From: Sinorhizobium sp. A49
GTDB lineage: Bacteria > Pseudomonadota > Alphaproteobacteria > Rhizobiales > Rhizobiaceae
Direction: 5' to 3'
Length of the DNA: 37,442 nt
Assembly (NCBI RefSeq): GCF_002002725.1
Contig: NZ_MUNW01000090.1
Location: 1 to 37,442, forward strand
In this document: in pieces, positions 1-9,958 of the stretch
Numbering within the stretch: the stretch's first letter is position 1
How the letters are laid out: every line of letters starts with the position of its first letter
Translations under genes and position numbers: made by a program
Notes under the pieces: generated by a model
Told to the model about the DNA's origin: nothing
Databases searched by the model: none
Seen by the model: only the letters and a program-made list of their open reading frames with translations

Positions 1-461
1 TCCTGGTGCCGAGCGAGGCCGGCAAGGTGGCGCTGATCGCCGGTTTCGGCCAGATCGAGGCGCAGGTGCTGAAGGTGGGCATGATTGCCGAGGCCACCTG
101 CGTCGGCAAACCCTTCACCATCATTCCCATGGTGGTGACCGAGATACAGGACGTCATTGCCGGCGGGCAGGTGAGGGCGAGTGACCAGCTGGTCGACGTG
201 ACGCAACTGGCAAAGCCCGGAACGCTCACGGTCTATCTGGAGCCGCTCTATGCCGGTGGTCTCGACGGCATTCCGCCGGGCAGCAGCTGCATCGCCAACG
301 CCTATACCAACAGCCACGACGAGCTGGAATCGCCTGATATCAGCTCGCTGCGCTGGTTCTATCTGCACGCGGTCGACGCGGTCGGCCTGGTGCATGCAAT
401 GATCCTGCGCATGCAGGCGGTGATGCTGCCGGTGCAGACGCTGGTACTCGGCGGGCACTGA
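1..461 (+). CDS. HlyD-family secretion/membrane-fusion protein, C-terminal part (partial)
   Basis: The reading frame is already open at the left edge, so the N-terminus lies outside the window; about 152 codons remain. The visible part has the beta-rich adaptor pattern of HlyD-type periplasmic proteins (a segment reading VLKVGMIAEATCVGKPF, then a conserved-looking VRASDQLVDVTQLAKPG stretch). It ends in a hydrophobic tail near LHAVDAVGLVHAMILRMQAVML that could be amphipathic. Proteins of this family link inner-membrane transporters to the outer membrane or act as stand-alone inner-membrane adaptors. No partner transporter is visible because the gene is cut at the edge. The HlyD call is by resemblance of the C-terminal domain only. 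Confidence 0.6.
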   Translation, partial: LVPSEAGKVALIAGFGQIEAQVLKVGMIAEATCVGKPFTIIPMVVTEIQDVIAGGQVRASDQLVDVTQLAKPGTLTVYLEPLYAGGLDGIPPGSSCIANAYTNSHDELESPDISSLRWFYLHAVDAVGLVHAMILRMQAVMLPVQTLVLGGH

Positions 462-846
462 CGGGTCAGCCGGTCTCGAGGGCAGGACGGCGCGGCCTGG
501 AGGAAATTCGGGCCGGCGCCCAGGCCTATTCCGGCGTTCCGGTCTAGCGGCTCAAACGCGATATCATCGCATCAGCCCCGGAACAGGACCGGCGTGAACT
601 TCGCCTTCTCGAAAGGCGGCCGGACCGACGACAAATACGGCTTTCTACAGGGGCTGGGCAAGGTGAACCGCACGTTCTGGTCCGTCGGATTAACGAGTTC
701 AATTCGTAGGCGCTTGCCGACGGCATTGGACCGGCGCTGAAGATCGATTGAGTGCCGGCGGTTCGAAATCGCCCAAAGCCGATGACAAGTTTAAAGCGAT
801 ACAGCCCCCTTTGCGCGTCATATCTGACGCACGGCGCTGTCTTGCC
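462..846. other. Intergenic region, possible decayed coding sequence
   Basis: No intact gene is seen between the HlyD-like gene and the DUF1801 gene. On the plus strand, about 589-738 is an open stretch without a good start that translates to a protein-like run containing NFAFSKGGRTDDKYGFLQG. It could be the remnant of a lost gene, but I do not recognise it. The right end (800-840) carries a palindromic repeat listed separately. Confidence 0.3.
800..840 (+). repeat. Palindromic repeat, partial RIME-like element (second palindrome only)
   Basis: A stem-loop with outer arms acagc/gctgt and inner arms gcgcgtca/tgacgcac around a TATC loop. It matches the second palindrome of the complete element after ilvC (24514-24555) at most positions, in the same orientation. 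The preceding bases (atgacaagtttaaagcg) also resemble the linker of that copy. It lies just downstream of the stop codon of the minus-strand DUF1801 gene, where it could fold in the mRNA tail. Confidence 0.65.
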
Positions 847-1266
847 TCATGCGTCCTTGCTTTTCGCTGTTCTTGCGCGCGTTCCCGAAGCCACTTTCTT
901 CTTTGCCTTGGCCTGATTGTACTCGATGGCAGCGCGGATGAGGCTTTGGAACGCGCGCTCGTCGATCTCGTCGCCCTCGAACAGGTCGATTGCCCGCCAC
1001 ACCTTGCCGTTCAAGCCGTTGTTGAACAGGTTTTCAGGGTCCGGCAGGCTGGCGCCGTGGGAAAAGGTCAGCTTCACCTTGTCCTTGTGGGCGTTGCCGA
1101 CGGCGACGATGCCGTCACGAGACCACACCGGGCTTCCCATCCACTTCCATTCCTCGACGATATCCTTGTCGACCCCGAGGATGATCTTGCGCAGATTGGC
1201 GAGCGTCCTGCCGCGCCAGTCGTCAGTGTCGGCGATCAGCTGGTCGATATGATCAGATGCATTCAT
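847..1266 (-). CDS. DUF1801 domain protein (YdhG-like)
   Basis: A 139-residue cytoplasmic protein of the DUF1801 family. Visible features are an N-terminal helical region (ASDHIDQLIADTDDWRG), the core VEEWKWMGSPVWSRDGIVAVG, and KVKLTFSHGASLPDPENLF followed by KVWRAIDLFEGDEI. These segments are typical of the family fold. The biochemical function of DUF1801 proteins is poorly known. The start at 1266 is chosen because a GGAGGA ribosome-binding site lies just upstream and the family alignment begins there; the frame stays open further upstream, but that stretch is low-complexity and Arg-rich. The C-terminus is a basic Lys/Ala/Arg tail (KAKKKVASGTRARTAKSKDA) that may bind nucleic acid or be disordered. 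Stand-alone gene, flanked by partial palindromic repeats on both sides. Confidence 0.85.
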   Translation of the reverse strand: MNASDHIDQLIADTDDWRGRTLANLRKIILGVDKDIVEEWKWMGSPVWSRDGIVAVGNAHKDKVKLTFSHGASLPDPENLFNNGLNGKVWRAIDLFEGDEIDERAFQSLIRAAIEYNQAKAKKKVASGTRARTAKSKDA

Positions 1267-1704
1267 TGGGGCTCGATCCTCCGGTTCCCGGCTCCGTCTC
1301 GTTCGGTAGCATTGGCGTCGCCTGGCTTGATCGCGGACGGACCGCGGTCCCCGTCGATCGTTCCAAGGGCGGCGCAATAGCCACCGCACAATGCCTCAAA
1401 TCGGAATCGATTCAAGGTGTTGTGCAGCCGGATTAATGCGTTGCAGCGCGTTGGAGTCGGACGCGGCACTGTCGTCCCGCCGCGCTGAAAGCGGCGCGTC
1501 GCGCATTTTCCGGTTTGCCCCGCGATAGGGCGCAGGCCCATCGCCTTTCGAACGAGGATGTCGGCCGCGCCAAGGGCAGTGGCATTCCCGCACGGGAAAC
1601 GATCGATATCGCCATCGGGGACACGCGGGCTGGCGAGCATCGACCAAGGGACCGACGCTGCGCAATGCTCAAGCCAAAATTGCGCCTTCGCTCGTGCCGT
1701 TCCT
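1267..1704. other. Intergenic region with one palindromic repeat
   Basis: No gene is supported here. Frames are open on both strands because of high GC, but the translations are Arg/Pro-rich without domain character. The region holds the promoter side of the DUF1801 gene and, at 1394-1427, a degenerate copy of the first RIME-like palindrome. The 1500-1704 part precedes the 3' end of the minus-strand GNAT gene. Confidence 0.5.
1394..1427 (+). repeat. Palindromic repeat, partial RIME-like element (first palindrome)
   Basis: Bases 1394-1417 (cctcaaatcggaatcgattc and onward) match the first palindrome after ilvC (24462-24485) except for two T-to-C changes, one in each arm. Because they change only one partner of each base pair, they weaken the outer stem. 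The following gtgcagc matches the linker of the ilvC copy. The second palindrome is missing here, so this is a half element. Confidence 0.6.
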
Positions 1705-2181
1705 TCAGCTCCCGTCGCACGATGGCACCGCCATCGTCCACGGCTCCCAGAGCTCGTCGGGCGCGCCGCCCTGGCGACGGTAGAAGCGTTTGGCAGGCTC
1801 GTTGCCGGCAAGCACGGTCCAGTTGACGCGTGGCGCGCCGATGGCGGTGGCGTGGCGCTTCAGGGCGGCGATGAGGGCCGCGCCCGCACCCGAAGACCGG
1901 GCACCTTCCTCGACGAACAGTTCCTTCAGCACGACCGTCGGTTTCAGGTCGTAGGTCCAGGGAATGACATAGTGCACAGCGATCCCGATGACGCGACCGT
2001 CGAGCTCGGCGACGAGAACGCCGAAGCGCGGGGCATCGCCAAGGCCATTGTCGACGAGGTCCTTTTCCGTGACGGCGAACTTGTCGATGTAGCCTTCGAA
2101 GATCGCAAGGCCGCGCATCAGAGCGAGCACCGTGGGCACATCGCGATGCTCGAACGGGCGGGTGGAAAGGGCGTTCGTCAT
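1705..2181 (-). CDS. GNAT-family N-acetyltransferase
   Basis: A 158-residue acetyltransferase of the GNAT superfamily, which moves acetyl from acetyl-CoA to an amine. The order of motifs is typical: N-terminal STRPFEHRDVPTVLALMRGLA, the central strand FGVLVAELDGRVIGIAVHY, a beta4 ELFVEEGARSSGAGAALIAAL that carries a variant of the acetyl-CoA pyrophosphate loop (Q/R-x-x-G-x-G/A), and a C-terminal NEPAKRFYRRQGG. It resembles the diamine/thialysine acetyltransferase branch (the VLKELFVEE segment), but the substrate cannot be fixed. The start at 2181 has a GAGGAA ribosome-binding site; a longer upstream reading frame is rejected because it runs through this site. Monocistronic by spacing. Confidence 0.88.
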   Translation of the reverse strand: MTNALSTRPFEHRDVPTVLALMRGLAIFEGYIDKFAVTEKDLVDNGLGDAPRFGVLVAELDGRVIGIAVHYVIPWTYDLKPTVVLKELFVEEGARSSGAGAALIAALKRHATAIGAPRVNWTVLAGNEPAKRFYRRQGGAPDELWEPWTMAVPSCDGS

Positions 2182-2376
2182 CGGGTTCCTCAAGGGGGGG
2201 GCTGGAAGGAAGCTGGAAGGGATGGTCCTGCCGGCCATCTTGGCGTGTCTGCGCCGATCCGCCAAGACTGCCGTTCTCCAGTCGTATCAGTTCGCGTCGT
2301 CGGGCCCGCTCTGCGACGCCATGCGATGGCCCGCCGAGATGGTATCGGCGGGCCAACTGTCTCGTCAGCGCGGACT

Positions 2377-2808
2377 TCAGGCGGCCAGCAGGCGCTTCGG
2401 TTCGCCTGGGGCTGCACCCGATGCGAAAGCCAGACCCTCGTCTTCCCAGCCGGTGATGCCGCCGATCATGATCTTTACCGGCCGTCCGAGCCGGGCGATC
2501 TTCAGCGCCGCCTGGTCGGCGCCGTTGCAATGCGGCCCGGCACAGTAGGCGACGAACAGGGTGTCATCAGGCCATTCGGCCAAACGTTCTGCGGTGATCT
2601 CCCGGTGGGGCAAATGGATCGCGCCTGGCACATGGCGGCGGGCATAGGCAGCCTCGGTGCCGACGGCATGCAGCAGCACGAAATCCTGTTCGCCGCTCTT
2701 CAGGGCATGGGCGACATCGGCACAATCGGTCTCGACGCTCAGCCGCCCGGCGAAATGGGTGATGGCGATTTCTGGGGCGGCGGCTGGGGTTTCGGTGACG
2801 TAGCTCAT
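2377..2808 (-). CDS. Rhodanese-like domain protein
   Basis: A single-domain rhodanese of 143 residues, likely cytoplasmic. The conserved EAAYARRHVPGAIHLPHREI lies at about residues 52-71, and the active-site loop begins at Cys89 (CAGPHCNGAD), which would carry the persulfide; a second Cys sits at 94. The C-terminus has the family GGITGWEDEGL. The start at 2808 follows an AGGAGA site. It is transcribed away from the FtrA-type regulator with about 90 bp between them. This arrangement is common in Rhizobiales and suggests the regulator controls it. The sulfur acceptor is unknown. Confidence 0.9.
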   Translation of the reverse strand: MSYVTETPAAAPEIAITHFAGRLSVETDCADVAHALKSGEQDFVLLHAVGTEAAYARRHVPGAIHLPHREITAERLAEWPDDTLFVAYCAGPHCNGADQAALKIARLGRPVKIMIGGITGWEDEGLAFASGAAPGEPKRLLAA

Positions 2809-2881
2809 CTGGCTCTCCTGTGGCTCTGGTCTTCTGCGGTTGGCGAGGATGGTTGTAGCAACGTCGGAGAGGGGCTGGCAG

Positions 2882-2897
2882 ATGGCAGGTTTGCCAT
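2882..2897. promoter_or_regulatory. Inverted repeat in the rhodanese/ftrA divergent promoter
   Basis: Two 6-base arms (atggca/tgccat) around GGTT, immediately before the likely ftrA start. The position suits autoregulation by the AraC-type protein, but a 16-base hyphenated palindrome could be chance. Confidence 0.35.
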
Positions 2898-2899
2898 AT

Positions 2900-3937
2900 A
2901 TGCTCAAGATCATGCCAAAACCGTCCGCCACACCAAAGTCGCCCGCCAACCCGCTTGTCGTCGCTCTTGCCTATGATGGTCTCTGCACCTTCGAGTTCGG
3001 CGTGGCCGTCGAAATGTTCGGCCTGCCGCGGCCGGAGATGGGCGAGGGCTGGTATCGCTTCGCCGTCGCGGCGATCGGGCCGGGGGAACTGAGGGCGACC
3101 GGCGGCATCCGGATGATGGCCGATGGCGGGCTCGATCTCCTGGCTGAAGCAGGCACGATCATCGTTCCCGGCTGGCGCGGCTCCGATACGCCGGTGCCCG
3201 AAGCCCTGTGCCAGGCGCTGCGCGCTGCGCATGCCGGCGGTGCGCGGGTGCTTTCCATCTGCTCCGGCGTCTTCGTGCTGGCGGCAGCCGGCTTGCTCTC
3301 GGGGCTGAGGGCAACGACCCACTGGCGCTACACCGACAAGCTGAAGGCGGCCTATCCCGATGTCGAGGTGGTGCCCGACGTGCTCTATGTCGACAGCGGC
3401 ACGGTGCTGACGTCTGCCGGCAGTGCCGCCGGCATCGATCTCTGCCTGCATCTCATCCGCCGCGATTTCGGCAGCGAGGCGGCCAACCGGGTGGCCCGCC
3501 GTCTCGTTGTCCCGCCACACCGCGATGGCGGGCAGGCGCAATATATCGAAAAGGCGGTGCCCGAGGTGCACGAGAGCGCGCGCCTCGGGCCGCTGATCGA
3601 CCGGATGCGCGCGCAGCTCGGCGAGGATTTTTCGATCGCCGCGCTGGCCAGATCCGTGGGCATGAGCGAGCGCACCTTCCTGCGCCGGTTCGAGGCGGCG
3701 ACCGGAACGACGCCGGCACGCTGGCTGCTGGGCGAACGGCTGGCGCGCGCCCGGCAATTGCTGGAGGAAAGCACGCTCGGCATGGAGCAGGTGGCCGAAA
3801 CCTCGGGCTTCGGCTCGACCCAGACGCTGCGCCATCACTTCCGTCAGCAGCTTTCGACGACGCCGGCCGCGTATCGGGCCATGTTCGGGCGGCCGCCGAC
3901 GCCGGCAAGCGCGCTTGCGGACGCCAGCGCGGAGTGA
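2900..3937 (+). CDS. ftrA: GlxA/FtrA-type AraC-family transcriptional regulator
   Basis: About 345 residues with two domains. Residues ~18-190 are a DJ-1/PfpI (class I amidotransferase-like) sensor domain (VVALAYDGLCTFEFGVAVEMF, and the nucleophile elbow around Cys121 in SICSGVFVLAAAGLL). Residues ~235-335 are a double helix-turn-helix AraC domain (FSIAALARSVGMSERTFLRRF and MEQVAETSGFGSTQTLRHHF). Proteins named FtrA have this architecture and often lie beside a rhodanese gene, as here. The ligand is unknown. The start is uncertain: ATGs at 2900 and 2912 and upstream TTG/ATG codons at 2840/2849 are in frame, and none has a strong ribosome-binding site. I prefer 2900 because the region upstream is the divergent promoter. 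Confidence 0.85.
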   Translation: MLKIMPKPSATPKSPANPLVVALAYDGLCTFEFGVAVEMFGLPRPEMGEGWYRFAVAAIGPGELRATGGIRMMADGGLDLLAEAGTIIVPGWRGSDTPVPEALCQALRAAHAGGARVLSICSGVFVLAAAGLLSGLRATTHWRYTDKLKAAYPDVEVVPDVLYVDSGTVLTSAGSAAGIDLCLHLIRRDFGSEAANRVARRLVVPPHRDGGQAQYIEKAVPEVHESARLGPLIDRMRAQLGEDFSIAALARSVGMSERTFLRRFEAATGTTPARWLLGERLARARQLLEESTLGMEQVAETSGFGSTQTLRHHFRQQLSTTPAAYRAMFGRPPTPASALADASAE

Positions 3938-4458
3938 TCCGTCAACGACCGCGTTGCCGGAGCGCTTCCTTCGGAAACGGAACCATCGAAACGCTCTATC
4001 TGTTTGTTTTTACGTAAATCCTGCCGAAAAATCGCTGCGCTTCTGCCGGAATTGATCGAGGAATGCATAGCTTTGCTCTCAAGGGGACAGGCGATGTGCA
4101 AGTGCACCTTTGCTCCCTCGGCGTGACGATCCCGGTGGCAGACTGTTGTGCAACGCTGCCACCAGGACCTGTCGATTGATCACCGGATACGGCGATCAAG
4201 CTGTCCTCACTGCTCCTCTTTTGCGATTTCAGCCTTGATGGTCGACGGGGCATCGAAGGTGTGCCGCCCTGGGCGGGTGGGAAGTCGATCAGTGTCTTCA
4301 GATGCGCGCCAAGCAGGCGAACGGTGAATCGGGACCAATCGCCCAACGTGGTTGGCAAACCCATCCGGCGGCCTATCGATTTTCCGTTTCTTCGCAGGCC
4401 CCGCGGGACCATCATATGTTGGGCTCCGGGTTCACGCTCCCGGAGCCCTTGGTTGGAT
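3938..4458. other. Intergenic region between convergent ftrA and arylsulfatase genes
   Basis: About 520 bases with no supported gene. Both flanking genes end here. The only clear structure is the strong hairpin at 4421-4448. Open frames on both strands give compositions without recognisable domains. Confidence 0.5.
4421..4448 (-). terminator. Strong hairpin just after the arylsulfatase stop
   Basis: Perfect 10-bp GC-rich arms (gggctccggg/cccggagccc) with an 8-base loop, 10 bases downstream of the minus-strand arylsulfatase stop. There is no T-run on the minus side, so it may stabilise the mRNA end rather than be a classic intrinsic terminator. Confidence 0.6.
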
Positions 4459-6849
<2,391 letters not shown>

Positions 6850-6908
6850 TGTCGCTTCTCCTCCGCTGAAACGGGGAGAATTACAGAATGCTAAAATTAG
6901 GCAAGGAT

Positions 6909-6919
6909 GTAACAGTTAC
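6909..6919. promoter_or_regulatory. Short palindrome upstream of the arylsulfatase
   Basis: GTAAC-A-GTTAC, about 60 bases upstream of the minus-strand arylsulfatase start and in an AT-richer patch than its surroundings. It is a possible operator; short enough to be chance. Confidence 0.25.
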
Positions 6920-7113
6920 GATGCGGCTTCGAAGGCGGGAAGGGCAACGCCGTGCCGTTGTGCGTTGCCGGGTGCCGGGCGATGCTCCCGCGAGTGCCAA
7001 TCTCACACAGGAAGAGCTGGGCGCGCGTGGCCTTGTTTCGCTCGGATACCGCACGATCACCATCAATGCGCCTGCGCAGCTCCGCCGGTTCGTCGGATGA
7101 GATAAGGCTTCAG

Positions 7114-7134
7114 GGCGGCGCGAACCGCGCCGCC
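7114..7134 (-). terminator. GC-rich hairpin after the nucleoside-recognition gene
   Basis: Perfect 9-bp arms ggcggcgcg/cgcgccgcc with a 3-base loop, 18 bases past the stop of the minus-strand gene. No T-run follows, so rho-independent action is uncertain. Confidence 0.5.
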
Positions 7135-7151
7135 GGGCCGTGAGCCAAGAG

Positions 7152-8135
7152 TCAGGCTTCCGACGGCGCGAGTGTCACACGCTCCTTTCGGAAGCACCGT
7201 GTGAAGAACACCCTGTCGGGTGCCGAACCGATGGCTTTGGTGATCAGGGCTGTCGCGACGATCGCAAAGATCAGCCGGCCGAAGAACACGCTGGTAAAAT
7301 CGGCCCCGAGTGCGACAACGACCAGGGTGTCCTCTACCAGGCTGTGGGTAAACCCCATGAAGACGCAGGCGAGGAAGACCTGGCGGGGCTCGACGCTCGC
7401 CGTGCGCGCCTCGCGGATCAATAGCGCGCCGCCATAGGAGACCCCCAAGAGCACGCCGACCGCGGTGAAGGGGACGGTCTGCGAACGGATGCCGGCGAGG
7501 CGAAAGAGCGGCGCCATGCCCCGATTGAGCCAGCCGAGGATGCCGACCATCTTGAGGATCTCGATCAGCCAGCTGAGCGCCAGCAGCACCACGAGCATGG
7601 TGCCGAGCGTCTTCAGCGTGCTCAGAGCGAAACCGATCCAATCGGCGCTCTGGTTTGCCGGTATCCATGTCGGTTGCAGCGGGGTGGAGAGCCAGCCGGT
7701 GGCGGCGAAGATCTGATTGAGCAGTGCTGCGAAGATCAGGCCGCCGCCAATGCGAAGCGCTGCGGTGACCACGAAGCTCGGACCGGCCTTCTGGATGATC
7801 CGCTGCTCGATCGGAATGGCATGCGCCACCAGCAGCAGCGCCGAAAGCACGGTCATGTCGGCGCTGGTCAGCTCCGACACCGGCACGAGCGTGAACACGA
7901 CCACCACCGCGCCCCAGATGCCGACCAGCAGTCCTGTCAGCCAGGCGAAAGCAAGCTCGGGCGGCAGCCCGACCAGGGTCATCAGCGGCTCGAAGGCCGG
8001 GGCGACAGCCCGGATCACGCCGAACTCCTGCAGGATATGCGTGGCGATGGTCACGGGCACGATGATGCGCACGAGGTCCCAATAGACTTCAAGCGTATCC
8101 AGCGTCTTGCGGTAGAGGATGATGTGAACGGTCAT
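7152..8135 (-). CDS. Nucleoside-recognition (Gate) domain membrane protein
   Basis: A 327-residue polytopic inner-membrane protein with about eight hydrophobic segments, for example [38 protein letters not shown] and [16 protein letters not shown]. The repeated motifs [18 protein letters not shown] and [20 protein letters not shown] are typical of nucleoside-recognition/Gate proteins related to nucleoside transporters and SpoIIIAE/YjiH-like proteins. The transported compound is unknown. The start at 8135 has a near-ideal AAGGAGG site. The Lrp-family gene at 8250 is divergent with a 114-bp intergenic region containing a clear palindrome, so Lrp-type control is likely, which would suggest an amino-acid-linked substrate (inference). 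Confidence 0.8.
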   Translation of the reverse strand: MTVHIILYRKTLDTLEVYWDLVRIIVPVTIATHILQEFGVIRAVAPAFEPLMTLVGLPPELAFAWLTGLLVGIWGAVVVVFTLVPVSELTSADMTVLSALLLVAHAIPIEQRIIQKAGPSFVVTAALRIGGGLIFAALLNQIFAATGWLSTPLQPTWIPANQSADWIGFALSTLKTLGTMLVVLLALSWLIEILKMVGILGWLNRGMAPLFRLAGIRSQTVPFTAVGVLLGVSYGGALLIREARTASVEPRQVFLACVFMGFTHSLVEDTLVVVALGADFTSVFFGRLIFAIVATALITKAIGSAPDRVFFTRCFRKERVTLAPSEA

Positions 8136-8211
8136 GGCGATGCCTCCTTGAATGTGTTGTCCAAGGACTAGCGCGAGGTCATTCGCAGTTGTGGTCAAAA
8201 TATGCGAGTTC

Positions 8212-8228
8212 GTGCAATATAATTGCAC
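8212..8228. promoter_or_regulatory. Probable Lrp/AsnC operator
   Basis: A perfect inverted repeat GTGCAAT-ATA-ATTGCAC, 21 bases before the Lrp-family start and 77 bases from the divergent transporter start. Size and AT-rich centre fit Lrp/AsnC-family operators, and the position allows repression of the regulator and control of the transporter. Confidence 0.6.
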
Positions 8229-8249
8229 GGGCACGAATTGGGGGATCGA

Positions 8250-8702
8250 ATGGACCGGATCGACAGAAAGCTGCTCACGCTGCTGCAGCAGGACGCATCG
8301 CGAACCAACGCCGATCTTGCGGCTGAAGTCGGGCTGTCTCCGTCGAGCTGCCTGCGCCGCATCAGGCGGCTGAATGCGGCGGGCGTGATCGACCGCGTCG
8401 TCGCGGTTCTCAACCCGGCCAAGGCCGGTCGGTCGGTGAAGGCCATCATCACCGTCGAGCTGGAGCGCCACGGCGAACAATATGTGCGCCGGTTCCTCGA
8501 CATGGTCGCCAAGGAGCCGACCGTCACCCAGGCCTACAGCGTCAGCGGCGCGACCGACGCCCTGCTGATGCTGCGGTTGAAGGACATGGAGGAACTCGAC
8601 GCGCTCACCGAGCGGCTCTTCCGCGAGGAGAGCAACGTTGCCCGATACTACACGACATTCGTCATTCGCACGGGCAAGGACACGACGGAGATACCGCTGT
8701 GA
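8250..8702 (+). CDS. Lrp/AsnC-family transcriptional regulator
   Basis: A 150-residue feast/famine regulator. The N-terminal winged helix starts at [23 protein letters not shown] and contains the recognition helix region [20 protein letters not shown]. The C-terminal RAM ligand-binding domain follows ([20 protein letters not shown], then [21 protein letters not shown]). Length is normal for the family. The ATG at 8250 follows GGGGGA. It probably binds an amino acid or related ligand and regulates the divergent membrane-protein gene. Confidence 0.93.
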   Translation: MDRIDRKLLTLLQQDASRTNADLAAEVGLSPSSCLRRIRRLNAAGVIDRVVAVLNPAKAGRSVKAIITVELERHGEQYVRRFLDMVAKEPTVTQAYSVSGATDALLMLRLKDMEELDALTERLFREESNVARYYTTFVIRTGKDTTEIPL

Positions 8703-8765
8703 TGCGTGACGGTCAGGCGGCCTTGCTGCGCGTGATCCCGGTCCAAAGGGAATGTGCGGGAGGCC

Positions 8766-8784
8766 CCGGGGCGGTCCACCCCGG
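8766..8784. terminator. Possible hairpin between convergent genes
   Basis: Arms ccgggg/ccccgg with a 7-base loop, between the ends of the Lrp gene and the minus-strand SDR gene. It could serve either direction; no T-run is present. Confidence 0.3.
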
Positions 8785-8811
8785 CGCTTGAAGACCGCGT
8801 TGCCGCCGGCG

Positions 8812-9561
8812 TCATTTGACCGCGGCATTGCCTCCATCGGCGTAAAGCGCCGAGCCGGCGACGAAGCTTGCCATCGGGCTTGCCAGGAACAGCGCCGCCC
8901 GGGCGATCTCGTCGGGCTGGGCGATGCGCTTCATTGCGTGCAGGCCGGCTGCCCATTCCTTCTGCTCCTTGCTGCCGCCCGCTGGGGTATCGACGCCGCC
9001 GGGAAGCAGGGCGTTGGCGCGGACGCCGCTTGCGCCATAGTCGGCGGTGATGCCCTTGACCAGCCCCATTAGCCCGGCCTTGGAAGCGCCGTAGGCGGCC
9101 ATGCCGGGGATGCCGGCACTGGTGCCGACGAAGGTGGAGGTGAAGACCAGCGATCCGCCGCCACGCTTAAGCATCGCCGGGATCTGGTGGCGGGCGCCGA
9201 GGAAGGCGGAGGTGAGGTTGGTGGCAAGCGTTTCGCGCCATTCGTCCGCGGTGATCTCGGCGAGCGGTCGCATCGCGCCGACGGCGCCGGCATTGTTGAT
9301 GGCGATGTCGAGGCCGCCGAACCGGGTGACGGCGGCGTCGACCAGCCGGGCATGCGTGTCTTCGTCGGCGACATCGCCGCTGACCGCGATCGCTTCGCCG
9401 CCTTCGGCACGGATCGCCTCGACCACCGCGTCGAGCGGTGCTTCGGTGCGCGCATTCAGAACCAGCTTCGCGCCTTCGGCGGCGAAAAGCGTGGCGACCG
9501 CACGGCCGATCCCCGATGATGCGCCGGTGACGATAACGATCTTGTCTTGCAGCATGGACAT
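8812..9561 (-). CDS. SDR-family NAD(P)-dependent oxidoreductase
   Basis: A 249-residue classical short-chain dehydrogenase/reductase, cytoplasmic. All key elements are visible: the cofactor motif TGASSGIG (12-19), NNAG (89-92), catalytic Ser142, and Tyr157-x-x-x-Lys161 in YGASK, with the C-terminal [19 protein letters not shown]. Asn36-Ala-Arg38 after the second strand suggests NADP preference (inference). The sequence from [20 protein letters not shown] resembles SDRs annotated as generic oxidoreductases; the substrate is unknown. The start at 9561 follows GAGGAG. It is downstream of the dehydratase and microprotein genes on the same strand, but ~265 bases separate it, so a separate promoter is likely. 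Confidence 0.92.
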   Translation of the reverse strand: MSMLQDKIVIVTGASSGIGRAVATLFAAEGAKLVLNARTEAPLDAVVEAIRAEGGEAIAVSGDVADEDTHARLVDAAVTRFGGLDIAINNAGAVGAMRPLAEITADEWRETLATNLTSAFLGARHQIPAMLKRGGGSLVFTSTFVGTSAGIPGMAAYGASKAGLMGLVKGITADYGASGVRANALLPGGVDTPAGGSKEQKEWAAGLHAMKRIAQPDEIARAALFLASPMASFVAGSALYADGGNAAVK

Positions 9562-9825
9562 GGACTTGCTCCTCTTGGTTGAGGCCCCTTGCGTATCGAC
9601 GGCGAGGCGCAGCGCCCACCCGATTTCCGATAGGGTGCAGTTGAACGGTGGGCGGGGATCGAGGATTTGACGGGCTGGGCCGAATTGAACGCCAGGCGGC
9701 ACAGAAAGTCGGAGCGAAACATAGCCTCTGCCCCGATCTCGTGCTTGCGGTGCATTCAGGAACGCTCCGCGTGGCCAAGAAAGCGGCTCAACCACCTGCG
9801 CGCCAAGGCCGGCTATCCTTCACCG

Positions 9826-9903
9826 TCATCGGAAGAAGAGGAACCAGGCGGCAAAGGCCAGGATCCAGATCAGGACATAGTAGAATGCTTGCCCCTCGAC
9901 CAT
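9826..9903 (-). CDS. Candidate 25-residue single-helix membrane microprotein
   Basis: A very short open frame that reads MVEGQAF then a hydrophobic helix (YYVLIWILAFAAWFLFF) and a final Arg before TGA. Three things make it credible: a GGGGAG ribosome-binding site 7 bases before the ATG, an almost purely hydrophobic and aromatic helix of membrane-spanning length with acidic N-terminal and basic C-terminal ends, and a position 55 bases downstream of the same-strand dehydratase gene, so it may be cotranscribed. No family is recognised. Known small membrane subunits such as CydX or KdpF show no clear match. It could equally be a chance frame. Confidence 0.5.
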   Translation of the reverse strand: MVEGQAFYYVLIWILAFAAWFLFFR

Positions 9904-9958
9904 GAAGACGCTCCCCATTCGCCGCTATATTAGCATTGATGCAAGCGAAGGGTGATCT

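Larger units (their letters stand above)
6850..7151. other. Intergenic region upstream of the arylsulfatase
   Basis: Contains the arylsulfatase promoter side with an 11-base palindrome GTAACAGTTAC at 6909-6919 and a hairpin at 7114-7134 at the end of the next gene. A plus-strand open frame (6888-7100) ends in a protein-like run, NLTQEELGARGLVSLGYRT. It could be the tail of a lost gene or chance; there is no ribosome-binding site worth naming. Confidence 0.4.

Noticed and set aside
1558-2976. Long plus-strand frame across the GNAT and rhodanese genes
   Set aside because: It overlaps two real genes on the other strand and has no domain character or ribosome-binding site.
2567-3838. Minus-strand 423-codon frame opposite ftrA
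   Set aside because: Antisense to the conserved AraC-type regulator; composition is that of a shadow frame.
6888-7100. Small plus-strand frame upstream of the arylsulfatase
   Set aside because: The end looks somewhat protein-like, but there is no convincing start or ribosome-binding site, and half of it is unlike any protein.
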